A stretch of 64,000 nucleotides of DNA from assembly GCA_903838705.1 (NCBI GenBank), contig CAILZL010000034.1, forward strand, positions 1 through 64,000, read 5' to 3'. The notes beneath the pieces are model-generated. The model was not told the DNA's origin and did no database searches. It worked only from the letters and a program-made list of their open reading frames with translations. Positions 24,023 through 33,721 of the stretch are shown piece after piece. The translations under genes and the position numbers were made by a program. Each line of letters starts with the position of its first letter. Within the stretch, counting starts at the first letter, position 1. The DNA comes from an uncultured Pseudomonadota bacterium (GTDB lineage: Bacteria > Pseudomonadota > Gammaproteobacteria > Steroidobacterales > Steroidobacteraceae).

Positions 24023-24706
24023 ATGTTGAAGCGCAAGACATTGCTGGCTTTTATGCTATTAGCTCTGTCCGGTGGAGGAGCTGATGCCGGTGTTGCCTCC
24101 ACTGTGTCTGTGACGAGCGATTACGATTTTCGGGGCATATCGCAAACCGCGAAAAATCCTGCCCTGCAAGCCAGCGTTGACTATGCGGATGAGAATAATG
24201 GCTGGTATGCCGGTGCCTGGGTCAGCCCGGTTGATTTCGGTGACAGCACCAATATTGAACTGGATCTGCGCACAGGTTTTACGGGCAAGACCGATGCGGG
24301 GCTGGGCTGGGATGCGGGCATCATGTACTACGTGTTTGATGAAGACAGGTATAACTTCCCGGAAATCTATACGGCCTATGGTTACCGCTATTTCAATGCC
24401 AGGGTCAGTTATTCGAATGACTATCACGGACGATCAATGGCAGGGCATACCGATGTATTGAATCTGGCGCTGGACGCGATCCTGCCATTACCGGTCAAGC
24501 ATCTTTCCCTGCTGGCGCATGTGGGGCGCAGCGAGGGCAATGACGCCTTTGTGGATTACACGGATTATTCAGCGGGTCTGGCTTACGACCTGAAGCATGT
24601 CAGGGTGAGCTTGAAGTACGTGAATACCACACTGCCGGATCTGCATGCGGACGTGTTGAATGGTCGGGGCAGGGCGGTGTTTGCGATTACTGCCAGATTG
24701 CCCTGA
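24023..24706 (+). CDS. Second TorF-family putative porin
   Basis: A 227-residue paralogue of the preceding gene: signal peptide MLKRKTLLAFMLLALSGGGA, family hallmark VTSDYDFRGISQTAKNPALQ, a series of amphipathic strands, and C-terminal VFAITARLP without the terminal aromatic seen in its neighbour. It has its own leader after a strong terminator, so the copies are probably expressed separately. Tandem duplication followed by divergence is likely. Substrate unknown. Confidence 0.85.
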   Translation: MLKRKTLLAFMLLALSGGGADAGVASTVSVTSDYDFRGISQTAKNPALQASVDYADENNGWYAGAWVSPVDFGDSTNIELDLRTGFTGKTDAGLGWDAGIMYYVFDEDRYNFPEIYTAYGYRYFNARVSYSNDYHGRSMAGHTDVLNLALDAILPLPVKHLSLLAHVGRSEGNDAFVDYTDYSAGLAYDLKHVRVSLKYVNTTLPDLHADVLNGRGRAVFAITARLP

Positions 24707-24821
24707 GATTGCACGGTCCCGATCGCGCCGGTTGCAGGGAAATATTCCCGGACGAAACGATTTAGAATACAGATCTGTTCGATTGTGGTGAATTGCTTCT
24801 CCAGTAGCGAGCCTGAATTCC

Positions 24822-26324
24822 ATGAATAATCCAGTACAGATGGGCTGGCATGCCCGCGCCGCCGAATTGAAGCCACGCGATCAGGCATTCATCAATGGCC
24901 GCTACGTGGATGCAGCAAGCGGCGAGCGCTTTGATTGCTTCAGCCCCATTGACGGTCGATTGCTTGCCCGGGTCGCAGCCTGCGATCAGGCGGACGTTGA
25001 TCTTGCAGTCAGTGCAGCACGTGCTGCATTTGATAAGGGCGAATGGTCGCAGGCCTCTCCCGGTTATCGCAAAAAGGCGTTGCTGGCGTTTGCGGATCTG
25101 ATGGCTGCGCAGGCGAAGGAACTGGCGCTTCTGGAAACACTGGATATGGGCAAGCCTATCCGTTTCAGCCTGAGTGTGGATATTCCTTCGACAGTGCGAT
25201 GTCTGCGCTGGTATGCCGAAGCCATCGACAAGCTGTATGACCAGGTGGCACCCACTGAGCGCAATGTACTGGCCACTATCACCCGTGAGCCTGTGGGTGT
25301 GGTGGGCGCGATCGTGCCCTGGAATTTTCCGTTGATCATGGCGGCATGGAAGTTTGCACCCGCATTGGCAGCGGGTAATTCCATCATCATCAAGCCATCC
25401 GAGAAAACACCCTTGAGTGCCTTGCGCATTGCTGAACTGGCAATGGAGGCGGGTCTGCCGGAAGGAGTGTTCAATGTGGTGCCGGGATATGGTCATACGG
25501 CCGGCAAGGCACTGGCGTTGCATGGAGATGTAGATTGCATTTCGTTCACCGGCTCTACTGCAACCGGCAAGTTGATGATGCAATACGCCGGTCAATCCAA
25601 TCTGAAGCGGGTCTGGCTGGAATGTGGCGGCAAGTCACCCAATATCGTGATGGCGGATGTGGAGAACCTGGAACAGGCGGCTAAAGCGGCCGCCTCGGCA
25701 ATCTATTTCAATCAGGGTGAAATGTGTTCGGCCGGGTCCCGGTTGCTGGTGCATGAATCCATCAAGGAAGTGTTTCTTGAGCGTGTGATGCATTATGCAG
25801 GTCAATTTCAGGTTGGTGATCCGCTTGATGCACGCACCACGCTCGGTGCGCTGGTGGATGCAGGACATTTGCAGCGTGTACAGCATTACGTCACCGAGGC
25901 GCAGCAGCAGGGAGCACAACTGCGGCAAGGCGGGAGTCGTCAGCGTGAATCCAGTGGCGGCTATTACTACGAGCCCACGCTGCTTGAAGTCACGCCGCAG
26001 ATGACCATTGCCCGGGAAGAAGTGTTCGGTCCGGTGCTGTCTGCCATCAGTTTCAGAACCGAGGCAGAGGCCATTCAGATCGCCAATGAGGTGATGTACG
26101 GTCTGGCAGCGGCGGTCTGGACCCGTGATCTGAATACGGCACATCGCATGTCACGCGCATTACGCGCGGGTCTGGTGTACATCAATTGTTATGACGATGA
26201 CGACATAACCGTCCCGTTTGGTGGCTACAAGCAATCCGGTAATGGCCGCGACAAGTCGCTGCATGCGTTCGACAAGTACACTGAGTTGAAAACCACCTGG
26301 ATCAGGCTGGCGCAAGCGCCCTGA
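24822..26324 (+). CDS. puuC: Gamma-glutamyl-gamma-aminobutyraldehyde dehydrogenase-like
   Basis: NAD(P)+-dependent aldehyde dehydrogenase of 500 residues, closest in motif wording to E. coli PuuC, which oxidises gamma-glutamyl-gamma-aminobutyraldehyde in putrescine breakdown. Key elements are WNFPLIMAAWKFAPALAAGN (cofactor-binding), the general base Glu in WLECGGKSPNIV (~267), catalytic Cys in YFNQGEMCSAGSR (~301), EEVFGPVL and PFGGYKQSGNGRDKSLHA near the end. No other puu genes are adjacent, so a broader aldehyde substrate range is possible. The family is certain; the exact substrate is by resemblance. Confidence 0.85.
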   Translation: MNNPVQMGWHARAAELKPRDQAFINGRYVDAASGERFDCFSPIDGRLLARVAACDQADVDLAVSAARAAFDKGEWSQASPGYRKKALLAFADLMAAQAKELALLETLDMGKPIRFSLSVDIPSTVRCLRWYAEAIDKLYDQVAPTERNVLATITREPVGVVGAIVPWNFPLIMAAWKFAPALAAGNSIIIKPSEKTPLSALRIAELAMEAGLPEGVFNVVPGYGHTAGKALALHGDVDCISFTGSTATGKLMMQYAGQSNLKRVWLECGGKSPNIVMADVENLEQAAKAAASAIYFNQGEMCSAGSRLLVHESIKEVFLERVMHYAGQFQVGDPLDARTTLGALVDAGHLQRVQHYVTEAQQQGAQLRQGGSRQRESSGGYYYEPTLLEVTPQMTIAREEVFGPVLSAISFRTEAEAIQIANEVMYGLAAAVWTRDLNTAHRMSRALRAGLVYINCYDDDDITVPFGGYKQSGNGRDKSLHAFDKYTELKTTWIRLAQAP

Positions 26325-26365
26325 TCAGGTTGCCTGTCGTTGTTGCTGATGTCATTGTGTCGCGC

Positions 26366-26731
26366 ATGAGTTCCTTTTCTTCTGGCTCCGGCGAGCCAAC
26401 ACCTGCCAAGTCTGATGCTGAGCTGACGCCCATGCAGCGAGCAGTGCAGGCGCGTGCCCTGCGAACCATCGAGAACGAGCAGAATCAGCCCGTGTCATCG
26501 CCACGTCGCAAGCTGGTGATTGCTACCTTATCGGCGTTGACGGTGATCGGCCTGATGATTCTGATCAATTACGGCGTGGCCATCATGCAGCGAATATTCG
26601 AATTGTGGATGCAGGATGATGCTCCCGCCGTTACGGTTCCCCGGCCTGACCAGCCATTCATGATCAAAGTTGATCCAGTCCAGCCATCCAGTGCCGCTAT
26701 GGATGCCGGTTCAACGAGCGCGACGCACTAG
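26366..26731 (+). CDS. Hypothetical single-span membrane protein
   Basis: A 121-residue protein not recognised. It has a polar N-terminus (MSSFSSGSGEPTPAKSDAEL), a basic stretch SSPRRK, one membrane helix LVIATLSALTVIGLMILINY (~52-71) and a Pro/Ala-rich C-terminal tail. The ATG at 26366 is chosen over an in-frame TTG at 26330; neither has a clear ribosome site, and coupling to puuC 41 bp upstream is possible. The inside-positive charge pattern suggests an extracytoplasmic C-terminus. Confidence 0.5.
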   Translation: MSSFSSGSGEPTPAKSDAELTPMQRAVQARALRTIENEQNQPVSSPRRKLVIATLSALTVIGLMILINYGVAIMQRIFELWMQDDAPAVTVPRPDQPFMIKVDPVQPSSAAMDAGSTSATH

Positions 26732-26781
26732 AGCTGCGAAATACGTAGTGCTGGTTGGGTCGTGCCTGCAAGGGTGCTCAG

Positions 26782-26815
26782 CCGTCATTGATCGGTCATT
26801 GAGGCAGACTACAAT
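26782..26815 (+). promoter_or_regulatory. PHO box and -10 element of phoX
   Basis: Two 7-bp direct repeats, CCGTCAT (26782-26788) and CGGTCAT (26793-26799), are separated by four bases. Each differs from CTGTCAT at one position. A -10 hexamer TACAAT (26810-26815) starts exactly ten bases later. This is the canonical PhoB-activated promoter layout, replacing a -35 box, and predicts a transcript start near 26822. Confidence 0.85.
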
Positions 26816-26848
26816 CAAACTTTGTTGAGGCCCGGCTGGAAAAGCATC

Positions 26849-28858
26849 ATGGCTCATGACTACATCGGTTCACTAATCGAACAGCGTCTTAACCGGCGGG
26901 AGGTCTTGCAGTCAGCGCTGCTGGCGACGACCCTGCCGTTTACTTCATGGGCTGCCAGCCCTGTCGCAGGCAAACTGAATTTCAGCGCCATTGCCGGCAG
27001 TACCGATGATCGTGTGGTCCTGCCGCCCGGTTATACCCATGATGTCGTGATCCGCTGGGGGGATGCGCTGAGCAGCAGGGTGCCGGATATGCACACGGCG
27101 GATATTCCCAGGGGCAGTTTGTTGCAGCCGGATGCAGCACGGCATCAATCGCAGCAATTCGGCAGCAACTGCGATGCTATTCATTTCTTTCAGTTGAATG
27201 CAGGCAGCAGAAGCACTCAGGGTGTGCTGTGCGTCAACAATGAATACACCAATGACTGGCTGATGTATCCCGGTCGCAAACAGGTGTTTGGCAGTGACCC
27301 ACAGCATGTTCGTGAGCACATTCTTAAGTATCCATCAATTGTTTCGATGAGCAAGGCCGCTCATGGCATTTCAGTGGTTGAAGTGCATAAGCGTCGTGCC
27401 CAGTGGAGTTACCAGAAAGATTCGAAATACAACCGGCGCATCACTGCCGATACGCTAATTGAGATCAAAGGCCCGGCGCGGGGTTATACGTGGATGAAGA
27501 CTCATGCCGATCCATCGGGCACGCGGGTGCAGGGTGCATTCGGAAATTGCGCCGGCGGGCGTACACCCTGGGGAACCTATCTCTCGGCAGAAGAAAATAT
27601 TCAGGATTACTTTGGAAATTTTGCAGGATTCTACGCGCGTAAGGATATTGATCTGTCAGTGGTGGCTGCGCATCAACGCTGGCGCATGTGGTCGGATGTA
27701 TCGCCCTATGGCTGGGATGTGGTCGACAAGCGATTTGATGCAAACGTTGAACCTAATGAAGCCTTTCGCTTTGGCTGGATTATAGAAGTCGATCCCCTGA
27801 ATCCAGCCAAGCCACCAGTCAAGCGTACTGCGCTGGGTCGCTTTGCGCATGAGGCAGCCAGTCCGATCGTTGCGGCGAATGGCAAGGTGGCGGTTTACAT
27901 GGGTGACGATGACAAGTTTGAATACGTTTACAAATTTGTCAGTGCCCGTCATTTTGATGCGAAGCAGCCGCATGCCAATGCGGATTTGCTGGACGAGGGG
28001 ATTCTGTATGCCGCACGTTTTGATGCTGATGGCAGAGGGGAATGGCTGCCGCTGGTATATAACCCTGATGGCCCGTTGAATGCTGCAAACGGTTTTCGCA
28101 ATCAGGCGGAAGTGCTCATCAAGGCGCGTGCTGCTGCGGATCTGCTCGGGGCCACCATGATGGATCGGCCAGAGGATGTGGAGCCGAATCCACTGACGGG
28201 CAAAATCTATATCGTGTGCACACGGAACGAATCACGCACTGATGTTAACCAGCAGGGTAATTACGGTCATCGCAGGATTGATCTTGGCCCCAATGCGGCC
28301 AACCCGCGCGGCAGAAATCTGTGGGGGCATATCATCGAGCTGTCTGAAAACGATGATGACCACAGCGCAGTGAAGTTCACCTGGGAAGTGCTGTTGATGG
28401 GCGGCGACCCTGCGAATGGACAGCTGCTAACTGAGACGGCCCAGTTGAAACCGGGTGAAGCAACTGTGCAGCAAAGTTACTACGCGGGGCAGAAAGCTGT
28501 CGCACAGCTGAGTGCAATCGGCTCACCTGACAATATCGGTTTCGATGCCGCAGGTAATTTGTGGATCGTGACCGATGGGTCGCAGCCCGGAAATCATAAC
28601 AATGGCTGCTTTGTGTGTCCGACCAGTGGTGAGCAGCGCGGATTGCTCAGGCAGTTCATGAGTGCGCCGGTGGATGCTGAAGTATGTGGTTGTGTGTTTA
28701 CCCCGGATAATGAAACGCTGTTTCTGAGTATCCAGCACCCGGGTGAGGGCAGCACACTGAGCAGCTTGAGCAGTCACTGGCCCGATGGCGGCAGTTCAGT
28801 GCCGCGTTCAAGTGTGATCGCGATTCGCAAAGAAGAGGGTGGTGTGGTCGGGACGTGA
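26849..28858 (+). CDS. phoX: PhoX-type alkaline phosphatase (DUF839)
   Basis: Secreted, calcium/iron-dependent alkaline phosphatase family protein that releases phosphate from organic esters. The 669-residue product has a Tat-type signal (NRREVLQSALLATTLPF). Family blocks include GYTHDVVIRWGD, CVNNEYTNDW, GRTPWGTYLSAEEN, GRFAHEAASPIV, GDDDKFEYVYKFVS, EDVEPNPLTGKIYIVCT, SPDNIGFDAAGNLWIVTDG and CGCVFTPDNETLFLSIQHPG, whose acidic residues bind the metals. I use the ATG at 26849, since the upstream TTG (26822) coincides with the predicted transcript start. The PHO box and -10 element directly upstream indicate PhoB induction under phosphate starvation. It converges on the FAD oxidoreductase gene. 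Confidence 0.92.
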   Translation: MAHDYIGSLIEQRLNRREVLQSALLATTLPFTSWAASPVAGKLNFSAIAGSTDDRVVLPPGYTHDVVIRWGDALSSRVPDMHTADIPRGSLLQPDAARHQSQQFGSNCDAIHFFQLNAGSRSTQGVLCVNNEYTNDWLMYPGRKQVFGSDPQHVREHILKYPSIVSMSKAAHGISVVEVHKRRAQWSYQKDSKYNRRITADTLIEIKGPARGYTWMKTHADPSGTRVQGAFGNCAGGRTPWGTYLSAEENIQDYFGNFAGFYARKDIDLSVVAAHQRWRMWSDVSPYGWDVVDKRFDANVEPNEAFRFGWIIEVDPLNPAKPPVKRTALGRFAHEAASPIVAANGKVAVYMGDDDKFEYVYKFVSARHFDAKQPHANADLLDEGILYAARFDADGRGEWLPLVYNPDGPLNAANGFRNQAEVLIKARAAADLLGATMMDRPEDVEPNPLTGKIYIVCTRNESRTDVNQQGNYGHRRIDLGPNAANPRGRNLWGHIIELSENDDDHSAVKFTWEVLLMGGDPANGQLLTETAQLKPGEATVQQSYYAGQKAVAQLSAIGSPDNIGFDAAGNLWIVTDGSQPGNHNNGCFVCPTSGEQRGLLRQFMSAPVDAEVCGCVFTPDNETLFLSIQHPGEGSTLSSLSSHWPDGGSSVPRSSVIAIRKEEGGVVGT

Positions 28859-28886
28859 GTGTGGCCGGGTCGATTACACCGGAGCT

Positions 28887-30317
28887 TCAATCGCCCGCTA
28901 ATACTTTTCCGGGGTTCATGATGCCGTGCGGGTCGAGTGCCTGCTTGATGGTGTGCATGAGCTGCATGGCTACGGGGTTTTTGAATTCTACCAGTTCATC
29001 ACGCTTGAGCTGGCCGATGCCATGTTCAGCACTGATGCTGCCCCGATAACGCATGGCCAGTTCATGGACAGCATTATTCAGCGCGGTTTTCTTTGCAAAG
29101 AACTCAGGGTGTGCGCCTGCATCAGGCGTATTGATGTTGAAGTGCAGGCTGCCATCACCCAGATGGCCATAAATTACCATCACGCCTTCCGGTGCGATGC
29201 CCTTGCACAGCGCTGTGCCTTCTTCAATGAATTTCGGTAGATCGCTGATACTGACGGAGACATCGTGCTTGATGCTGCCGCCTGCACGCGTCTGTGCCTC
29301 AGGAATCGTTTCCCGGATGCGCCAGAAGAATTCGCGCTGGCTGCTGCTCTGTGCCAGCAATACCTCGCGAACAAGCTGGTTCTGTTGAGAGCGGACGAGT
29401 ACCTCACTGAGTTCTTCGGTCAGATGATCGGTCAGTTGCGCAGTACTGGCTTCAATCAGTACATACCAGGGATGGGTGTCATCAAACGGATCGTTGATGC
29501 CTGCAATATGCCTGCACACCAGTTCGATGGCGATGCGCGGCATCAGTTCAAAAGTGCTGAGTGCATCGCTGCCACTGCTGCGCAGAAATGAGAGCAGCGC
29601 CACCGCAGCCGCCGGATCATCTACTGCCACCAGCGCAGTCACGCGGGTGCGAGGCAGGGGATACAGCTTCAGCGTCGCGGCGGTGATGATTCCCAATGTG
29701 CCTTCTGCACCAATGAATAGATCACGCAGGTCATAACCTGTGTTGTTCTTGCGCAGAGCGTTCAGGTCATCCAGCACCCGGCCATCAGGCAGCACCACTT
29801 CCAGTCCAAGTACCAGGTCGCGAGCCATGCCATAGCGCAGCACCGCCGTACCACCAGCATTGGTCGAGAGATTTCCGCCGATCTGACACGAGCCTTCAGA
29901 GCCCAGGCTCAATGGAAACAGTCGGTCAGCCGCTTCAGCGGCCTGCTGTACTTCAGCCAGCACACAACCCGCTTCGACAGTCAGCGTGTAATTGTCCGGA
30001 TCAATATGCCGGATGCGCTTCAGTCGCGACAATGAAACAACTATTTCATTGCCTGCACTGGATGGCGTTGCACCGCCGCAATAACTGGTATTGCCGCCCA
30101 CTGGAACCACACCGATGTGGTGTGCGTGGCATAGCTTCAGGATTTGCGATACCTGTTCAGTGCTCTCCGGTCGCAGCACCAGGGACGTTGCGCCTCGGTA
30201 CAATTTGCGATGGTCCACCAGGTAGGGCGCGATGTCCTGCGGTTGATCCACCACGCCGGATGGCCCGACAATCTGTTTTAGCTGGTTGAGCAGCTCGGGA
30301 GTGGGGGTGTTCAGCAT
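28887..30317 (-). CDS. FAD-linked 2-hydroxyacid dehydrogenase (GlcD/D2HGDH-like)
   Basis: A 476-residue flavoprotein of the FAD_binding_4/FAD-oxidase_C family, which oxidises D-2-hydroxy acids such as D-2-hydroxyglutarate, D-lactate or glycolate. The FAD-binding part includes VVPVGGNTSYCGGATP (~70), LGSEGSCQIGGNLSTNAGGT (~138) and GAEGTLGIITAATLKL (~205). The substrate domain has the metal-binding YGHLGDGSLHFNI (~390) and SAEHGIGQLKRDEL (~430), ending in PHGIMNPGKVL. All signature residues are intact. No glcE/glcF partners lie nearby, which favours a stand-alone D-2-hydroxyglutarate dehydrogenase-type enzyme over glycolate oxidase. Exact substrate open. Confidence 0.85.
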   Translation of the reverse strand: MLNTPTPELLNQLKQIVGPSGVVDQPQDIAPYLVDHRKLYRGATSLVLRPESTEQVSQILKLCHAHHIGVVPVGGNTSYCGGATPSSAGNEIVVSLSRLKRIRHIDPDNYTLTVEAGCVLAEVQQAAEAADRLFPLSLGSEGSCQIGGNLSTNAGGTAVLRYGMARDLVLGLEVVLPDGRVLDDLNALRKNNTGYDLRDLFIGAEGTLGIITAATLKLYPLPRTRVTALVAVDDPAAAVALLSFLRSSGSDALSTFELMPRIAIELVCRHIAGINDPFDDTHPWYVLIEASTAQLTDHLTEELSEVLVRSQQNQLVREVLLAQSSSQREFFWRIRETIPEAQTRAGGSIKHDVSVSISDLPKFIEEGTALCKGIAPEGVMVIYGHLGDGSLHFNINTPDAGAHPEFFAKKTALNNAVHELAMRYRGSISAEHGIGQLKRDELVEFKNPVAMQLMHTIKQALDPHGIMNPGKVLAGD

Positions 30318-30383
30318 ACGGGCATTCTACTGGCTTTGCCGGAACAGGTAAGATGTGAATGTTTCTCCTCAGGCGCGTATAGC

Positions 30384-31136
30384 ATGCTTTCTTATTTGAT
30401 CACCGTATTGATCACAATTGGCCTCATCGCCCATGTGGTTAAAACTGGCCGAAATACCATCTGGATTTATCTGTTTGTCTTTACGGCGCTTCAGCCGCTG
30501 CTTTCCCTGATCTGCTGGCTGGCCTACTTCGTGGTGGAAATCGTTCCTGAAATTAAGCAAAGCCGAATGGCCAAGCGTGCTGCTTCCGGCCTGCGCAAGA
30601 CGGTTGATCCCCACCGCGATCTGCGGCAGGCCAGTCAGCAACTGGCGGTGAATGACAGCGTAGACAGTCGTCGCAGAGTTGCTGATCAGTTATTTGAGCG
30701 CGGTCGTTTTCAGGAAGCAATGGAGCATTACCGTGCCGCTATCACGGGGATATACAGTCACGAACCCTTGCTGATGCTGGGTGTGGCCAGATCGCAATTT
30801 GCGTTGAATCAGTTTGCTGCTGCACGACAGACGCTGGATGAATTGATCGCCAATAATCCTGACTTCAAATCTGCCGAAGGCCATTTGCTTTATGCCCGCG
30901 CACTGGAGGCAGAAGGCAATTTTGACAAGGCAATGAGTGAGTATCAGGCGCTCAGCAAGTATTACTCGGGAGCGGAAGCGATGTACCGCCATGCCATGCT
31001 GCTCAAGCGTCAGGGTCAGGCCGAGCGCGGTAACGCATTGTTGAAAGAACTATTGGCCAATGCAGAACTGGCCGGTGCGGTGTTCCGCAAAGAACAGCGC
31101 GAATGGATTGAGGCGGCGAGGAAGGAGCTGGGTTAA
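30384..31136 (+). CDS. TPR-containing inner-membrane protein
   Basis: A 250-residue protein with two N-terminal membrane helices (MLSYLITVLITIGLIAHVVK and IWIYLFVFTALQPLLSLICW) and then a cytoplasmic tetratricopeptide region (~95-230: FERGRFQEAMEHYRAAI, ARSQFALNQFAAARQTLDEL, ARALEAEGNFDKAMSEYQAL). Likely a scaffold; no partner is evident. I chose the ATG at 30384, which begins directly with the first helix. An upstream in-frame start at 30336 adds 16 residues with cysteines and lies in the divergent promoter region. It converges on photolyase. Confidence 0.7.
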   Translation: MLSYLITVLITIGLIAHVVKTGRNTIWIYLFVFTALQPLLSLICWLAYFVVEIVPEIKQSRMAKRAASGLRKTVDPHRDLRQASQQLAVNDSVDSRRRVADQLFERGRFQEAMEHYRAAITGIYSHEPLLMLGVARSQFALNQFAAARQTLDELIANNPDFKSAEGHLLYARALEAEGNFDKAMSEYQALSKYYSGAEAMYRHAMLLKRQGQAERGNALLKELLANAELAGAVFRKEQREWIEAARKELG

Positions 31137-31172
31137 GGATCGACTGATCTGTTTGGCTATTGAGCAGTTCTG

Positions 31173-32597
31173 CTATTTGATCTCTTTATAAGCATCAAGC
31201 GCCGCTTCCCTGCTTGCGCCCAAGTCAACAATGGCGCTTGGGTAATCTCGGCCAAGTTTAATTCCGGCTTTACTCAATTCAATGTCCGGCGCTTCCCATG
31301 GTTTGGTTATCCATTTGTTGGGCAGGCGTGCGATCTCGGGAACCCAGCGACGAATGTAGTTGAATTCCGGATCGAAACGTTCAGCTTGCAGTGTGGGATT
31401 GAAGATACGGAAGAACGGTGCAGCATCGGCGCCACATCCCGCCGTCCACTGCCAGCCCTGTGTGTTGTTGGCCAGATCCGCATCGACCAGCGTGTCCCAG
31501 AACCAGCGTGCGCCTTCCAGCCAGTGTATGCGCAGATTCTTGGTCAGGAACGACGCGACCACCATTCTCACGCGGTTATGCATCCAGCCGGTGTGCCATA
31601 ACTCACGCATACCGGCATCTACCAGAGGAATGCCGGTCTGGCCGCGCTGCCAGGCTTGCAAGGCAGCTGCGTTTTTATCCCAGGGAAATTTTTCAAAGCG
31701 AATATCCAGTGGGGCATTGGTGGTATGCGGGAAGTGATACAGCAGATGATGCGAAAATTCACGCCAGCCGAGTTCACGTAAATAACTTTCGGCAGGTGTC
31801 TGTTGTTCATGCAAGGCAGTGATGATCTGGCGTGGACTGATCTCACCAAAGTGCAGATACGGGCCCATGCAGGACGTGCCGGTTTTATCAGGGCGATCAC
31901 GCTCGGTGGCATAATGGCTTGCACTGTCATTAATGAATTGTTGCAGTCGCGCATGCGCACCGGCTTCACCTGTTTGCCAGTGTGCCTGCATGCCACTGTC
32001 CCATTTGATGCGTGGTAATAAATGCAGGGAAGAAAGGTCTGCTGAGGTGAGTGATTTGTTCACACCCGGAAGTAAATTGGGTGCGGCCAATGGCAAGGGT
32101 TGTTCAGCCAGTCGTGTCTGACAGTGTTTCCAGAAGGGCGTGAATACTCGAAAGGGTTTATCCTGCTGAGTGCGTACTTGCCACGGTTCAAATAACAGCG
32201 CGGCATTGTGGCTGCTGCATTCAATCGCCTGGTCTTTTAAAACACGCTTGATGTTTGTGTCGCGGACGATGCAGGACGGTTCGTAGACGCGGTTCCAGCA
32301 CACCAGTGTTGCTGATGTCTCGCTAATCAGTTGCTGCAAACAGGCAAGACTCGCGCCCTGACGCAGGATGAGCCGGCCACCCAGTCCGGTAATATCTCTG
32401 CTCAGTGAGGCAAGACTGTGATGCAGCCACCACAGACTGGCGGCACCGGGAGACCAGGGTGCTTCTTCGTCGGGCGCATGAATGAAAACCGGAATAACGT
32501 TTCGCGCTTCACTCAGTGCATGAGTTAAAGCTGGATTGTCAGCCAGCCGCAGATCGCGGCGGAACCAGACCAGTGCAGTTTGATGTGTGTGGCTCAT
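31173..32597 (-). CDS. phrB: Deoxyribodipyrimidine photolyase
   Basis: Light-dependent repair enzyme that splits UV-induced cyclobutane pyrimidine dimers. The 474 residues include the N-terminal antenna-binding Rossmann domain (ALVWFRRDLRLADNPAL) and the C-terminal FAD domain with TSCMGPYLHFGEISPRQ, LRELGWREFSHHLLYHFP and GIPLVDAGMRELWHTGWMHN. RMVVASFLTKNL follows, then the strongly conserved NNTQGWQWTAGCGADAAPFF containing an electron-transfer tryptophan. These are class I CPD-photolyase signatures; a cryptochrome is less likely. A hairpin at 32603-32638 separates it from htpX upstream. Confidence 0.93.
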   Translation of the reverse strand: MSHTHQTALVWFRRDLRLADNPALTHALSEARNVIPVFIHAPDEEAPWSPGAASLWWLHHSLASLSRDITGLGGRLILRQGASLACLQQLISETSATLVCWNRVYEPSCIVRDTNIKRVLKDQAIECSSHNAALLFEPWQVRTQQDKPFRVFTPFWKHCQTRLAEQPLPLAAPNLLPGVNKSLTSADLSSLHLLPRIKWDSGMQAHWQTGEAGAHARLQQFINDSASHYATERDRPDKTGTSCMGPYLHFGEISPRQIITALHEQQTPAESYLRELGWREFSHHLLYHFPHTTNAPLDIRFEKFPWDKNAAALQAWQRGQTGIPLVDAGMRELWHTGWMHNRVRMVVASFLTKNLRIHWLEGARWFWDTLVDADLANNTQGWQWTAGCGADAAPFFRIFNPTLQAERFDPEFNYIRRWVPEIARLPNKWITKPWEAPDIELSKAGIKLGRDYPSAIVDLGASREAALDAYKEIK

Positions 32598-32602
32598 ACG
32601 AC

Positions 32603-32638
32603 AAGAGCGGCTGGTAAGTCATGCTTACTGCCGCTCTT
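32603..32638 (-). terminator. Stem-loop between htpX and photolyase genes
   Basis: AAGAGCGG (32603-32610) pairs with CCGCTCTT (32631-32638), extended inward by GTAAG/CTTAC around a TCATG loop. Read leftward it follows htpX, but it lacks a long T-run, so termination is probable rather than certain. Confidence 0.5.
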
Positions 32639-32675
32639 AACGGTCAACTCAGGGAGCTGCAAGTACAGGCGCCGG

Positions 32676-33551
32676 TTACTGCGCGTTCTTCAGTGCAGCG
32701 ATGCGTTCTTCCAGCGGTGGATGAGTCATGAACAGGCGGCTGATGCCCTTGCCGCCGGAGATGCCGAAGGCAGCCATTTTTTCAGGCAGGGCGGCTTCGC
32801 TGTGGCGATTCATCAGACGTTCCAGCGCAGCGATCATGTTGGTGCGGCCAGCCAGTTTGGCACCACCTGCATCAGCACGGAATTCACGCTGGCGGGAGAA
32901 CCACATGACGATCATGCTGGCCAGAATACCCAGCACCATCTGGCTGATGAACACGCTGGCCATGTAGGCCATGCCATTGCTGCGTTCGTTCTTCAGGATG
33001 ATTTTGTCCACGACATAACCGATGACCCGTGACAGGAAGATCACAAAGGTATTCACCACGCCCTGAATGAGGGTCAGGGTGACCATATCGCCATTGGCTA
33101 CGTGACTGATTTCGTGACCGATGACCGCTTCGGCCTCTGCTTGCGACATGCCATTCAGCAATCCCGTGCTGACGGCGACCAGTGCACTGTCACGGCGGGC
33201 ACCGGTGGCAAAGGCATTCATGTCAGGTGAATCGAAAATACCGACTTCGGGCATGCCGATGCCGGCTTCTGTCGCGCATCGCTGAACGGTGTTCACCAGC
33301 CAGATTTCGCGTGGGGAGCGCGCTTCGGTGATAACTTCCACGCCCATCATGCGCTTGGCTGACCACTTGGAGATGGCCAGCGAGATCAGTGCGCCGCCAA
33401 AACCGAATATTGCCGAGAAAACCAGCAGGTTATTGATATCCAGCCCGCCGTTGGCTGTCTGAATCCGGTCCACGCCCAGCAGGTGCAGCACGATGTTGAG
33501 CACGAAAACGATGGCAAGGTTGGTCACAAGGAACAGAAATACGCGCTTCAT
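32676..33551 (-). CDS. htpX: Membrane zinc metalloprotease HtpX
   Basis: Inner-membrane M48 family protease that degrades damaged membrane proteins together with FtsH. The 291 residues carry two N-terminal helices ([39 protein letters not shown]), the zinc site HEISH in [14 protein letters not shown] (~140), two further helices, and the third ligand Glu in [12 protein letters not shown]. The [16 protein letters not shown] ending is also typical. Length matches E. coli HtpX. Stress-related regulation is usual for the family; no site was identified here. Confidence 0.95.
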   Translation of the reverse strand: MKRVFLFLVTNLAIVFVLNIVLHLLGVDRIQTANGGLDINNLLVFSAIFGFGGALISLAISKWSAKRMMGVEVITEARSPREIWLVNTVQRCATEAGIGMPEVGIFDSPDMNAFATGARRDSALVAVSTGLLNGMSQAEAEAVIGHEISHVANGDMVTLTLIQGVVNTFVIFLSRVIGYVVDKIILKNERSNGMAYMASVFISQMVLGILASMIVMWFSRQREFRADAGGAKLAGRTNMIAALERLMNRHSEAALPEKMAAFGISGGKGISRLFMTHPPLEERIAALKNAQ

Positions 33552-33721
33552 GGAATACCTGTAGGGGTGCCAATGGACAAAGGAGGTACAACGCGTTCAA
33601 TTATGCGGCTGACCGGTGACAATTCAAGGGTGGTCGTGAGGTAACCATTGAGGCCATAAGATGGAATAATGGGCGGCAGGCTCTACAATGGGCCGCGCCG
33701 GCTTTTTCAGGAACCATTTGT

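Noticed and set aside
24762-25595. 277-codon antisense frame over puuC
   Set aside because: It lies wholly within a well-supported aldehyde dehydrogenase gene and has no family likeness.
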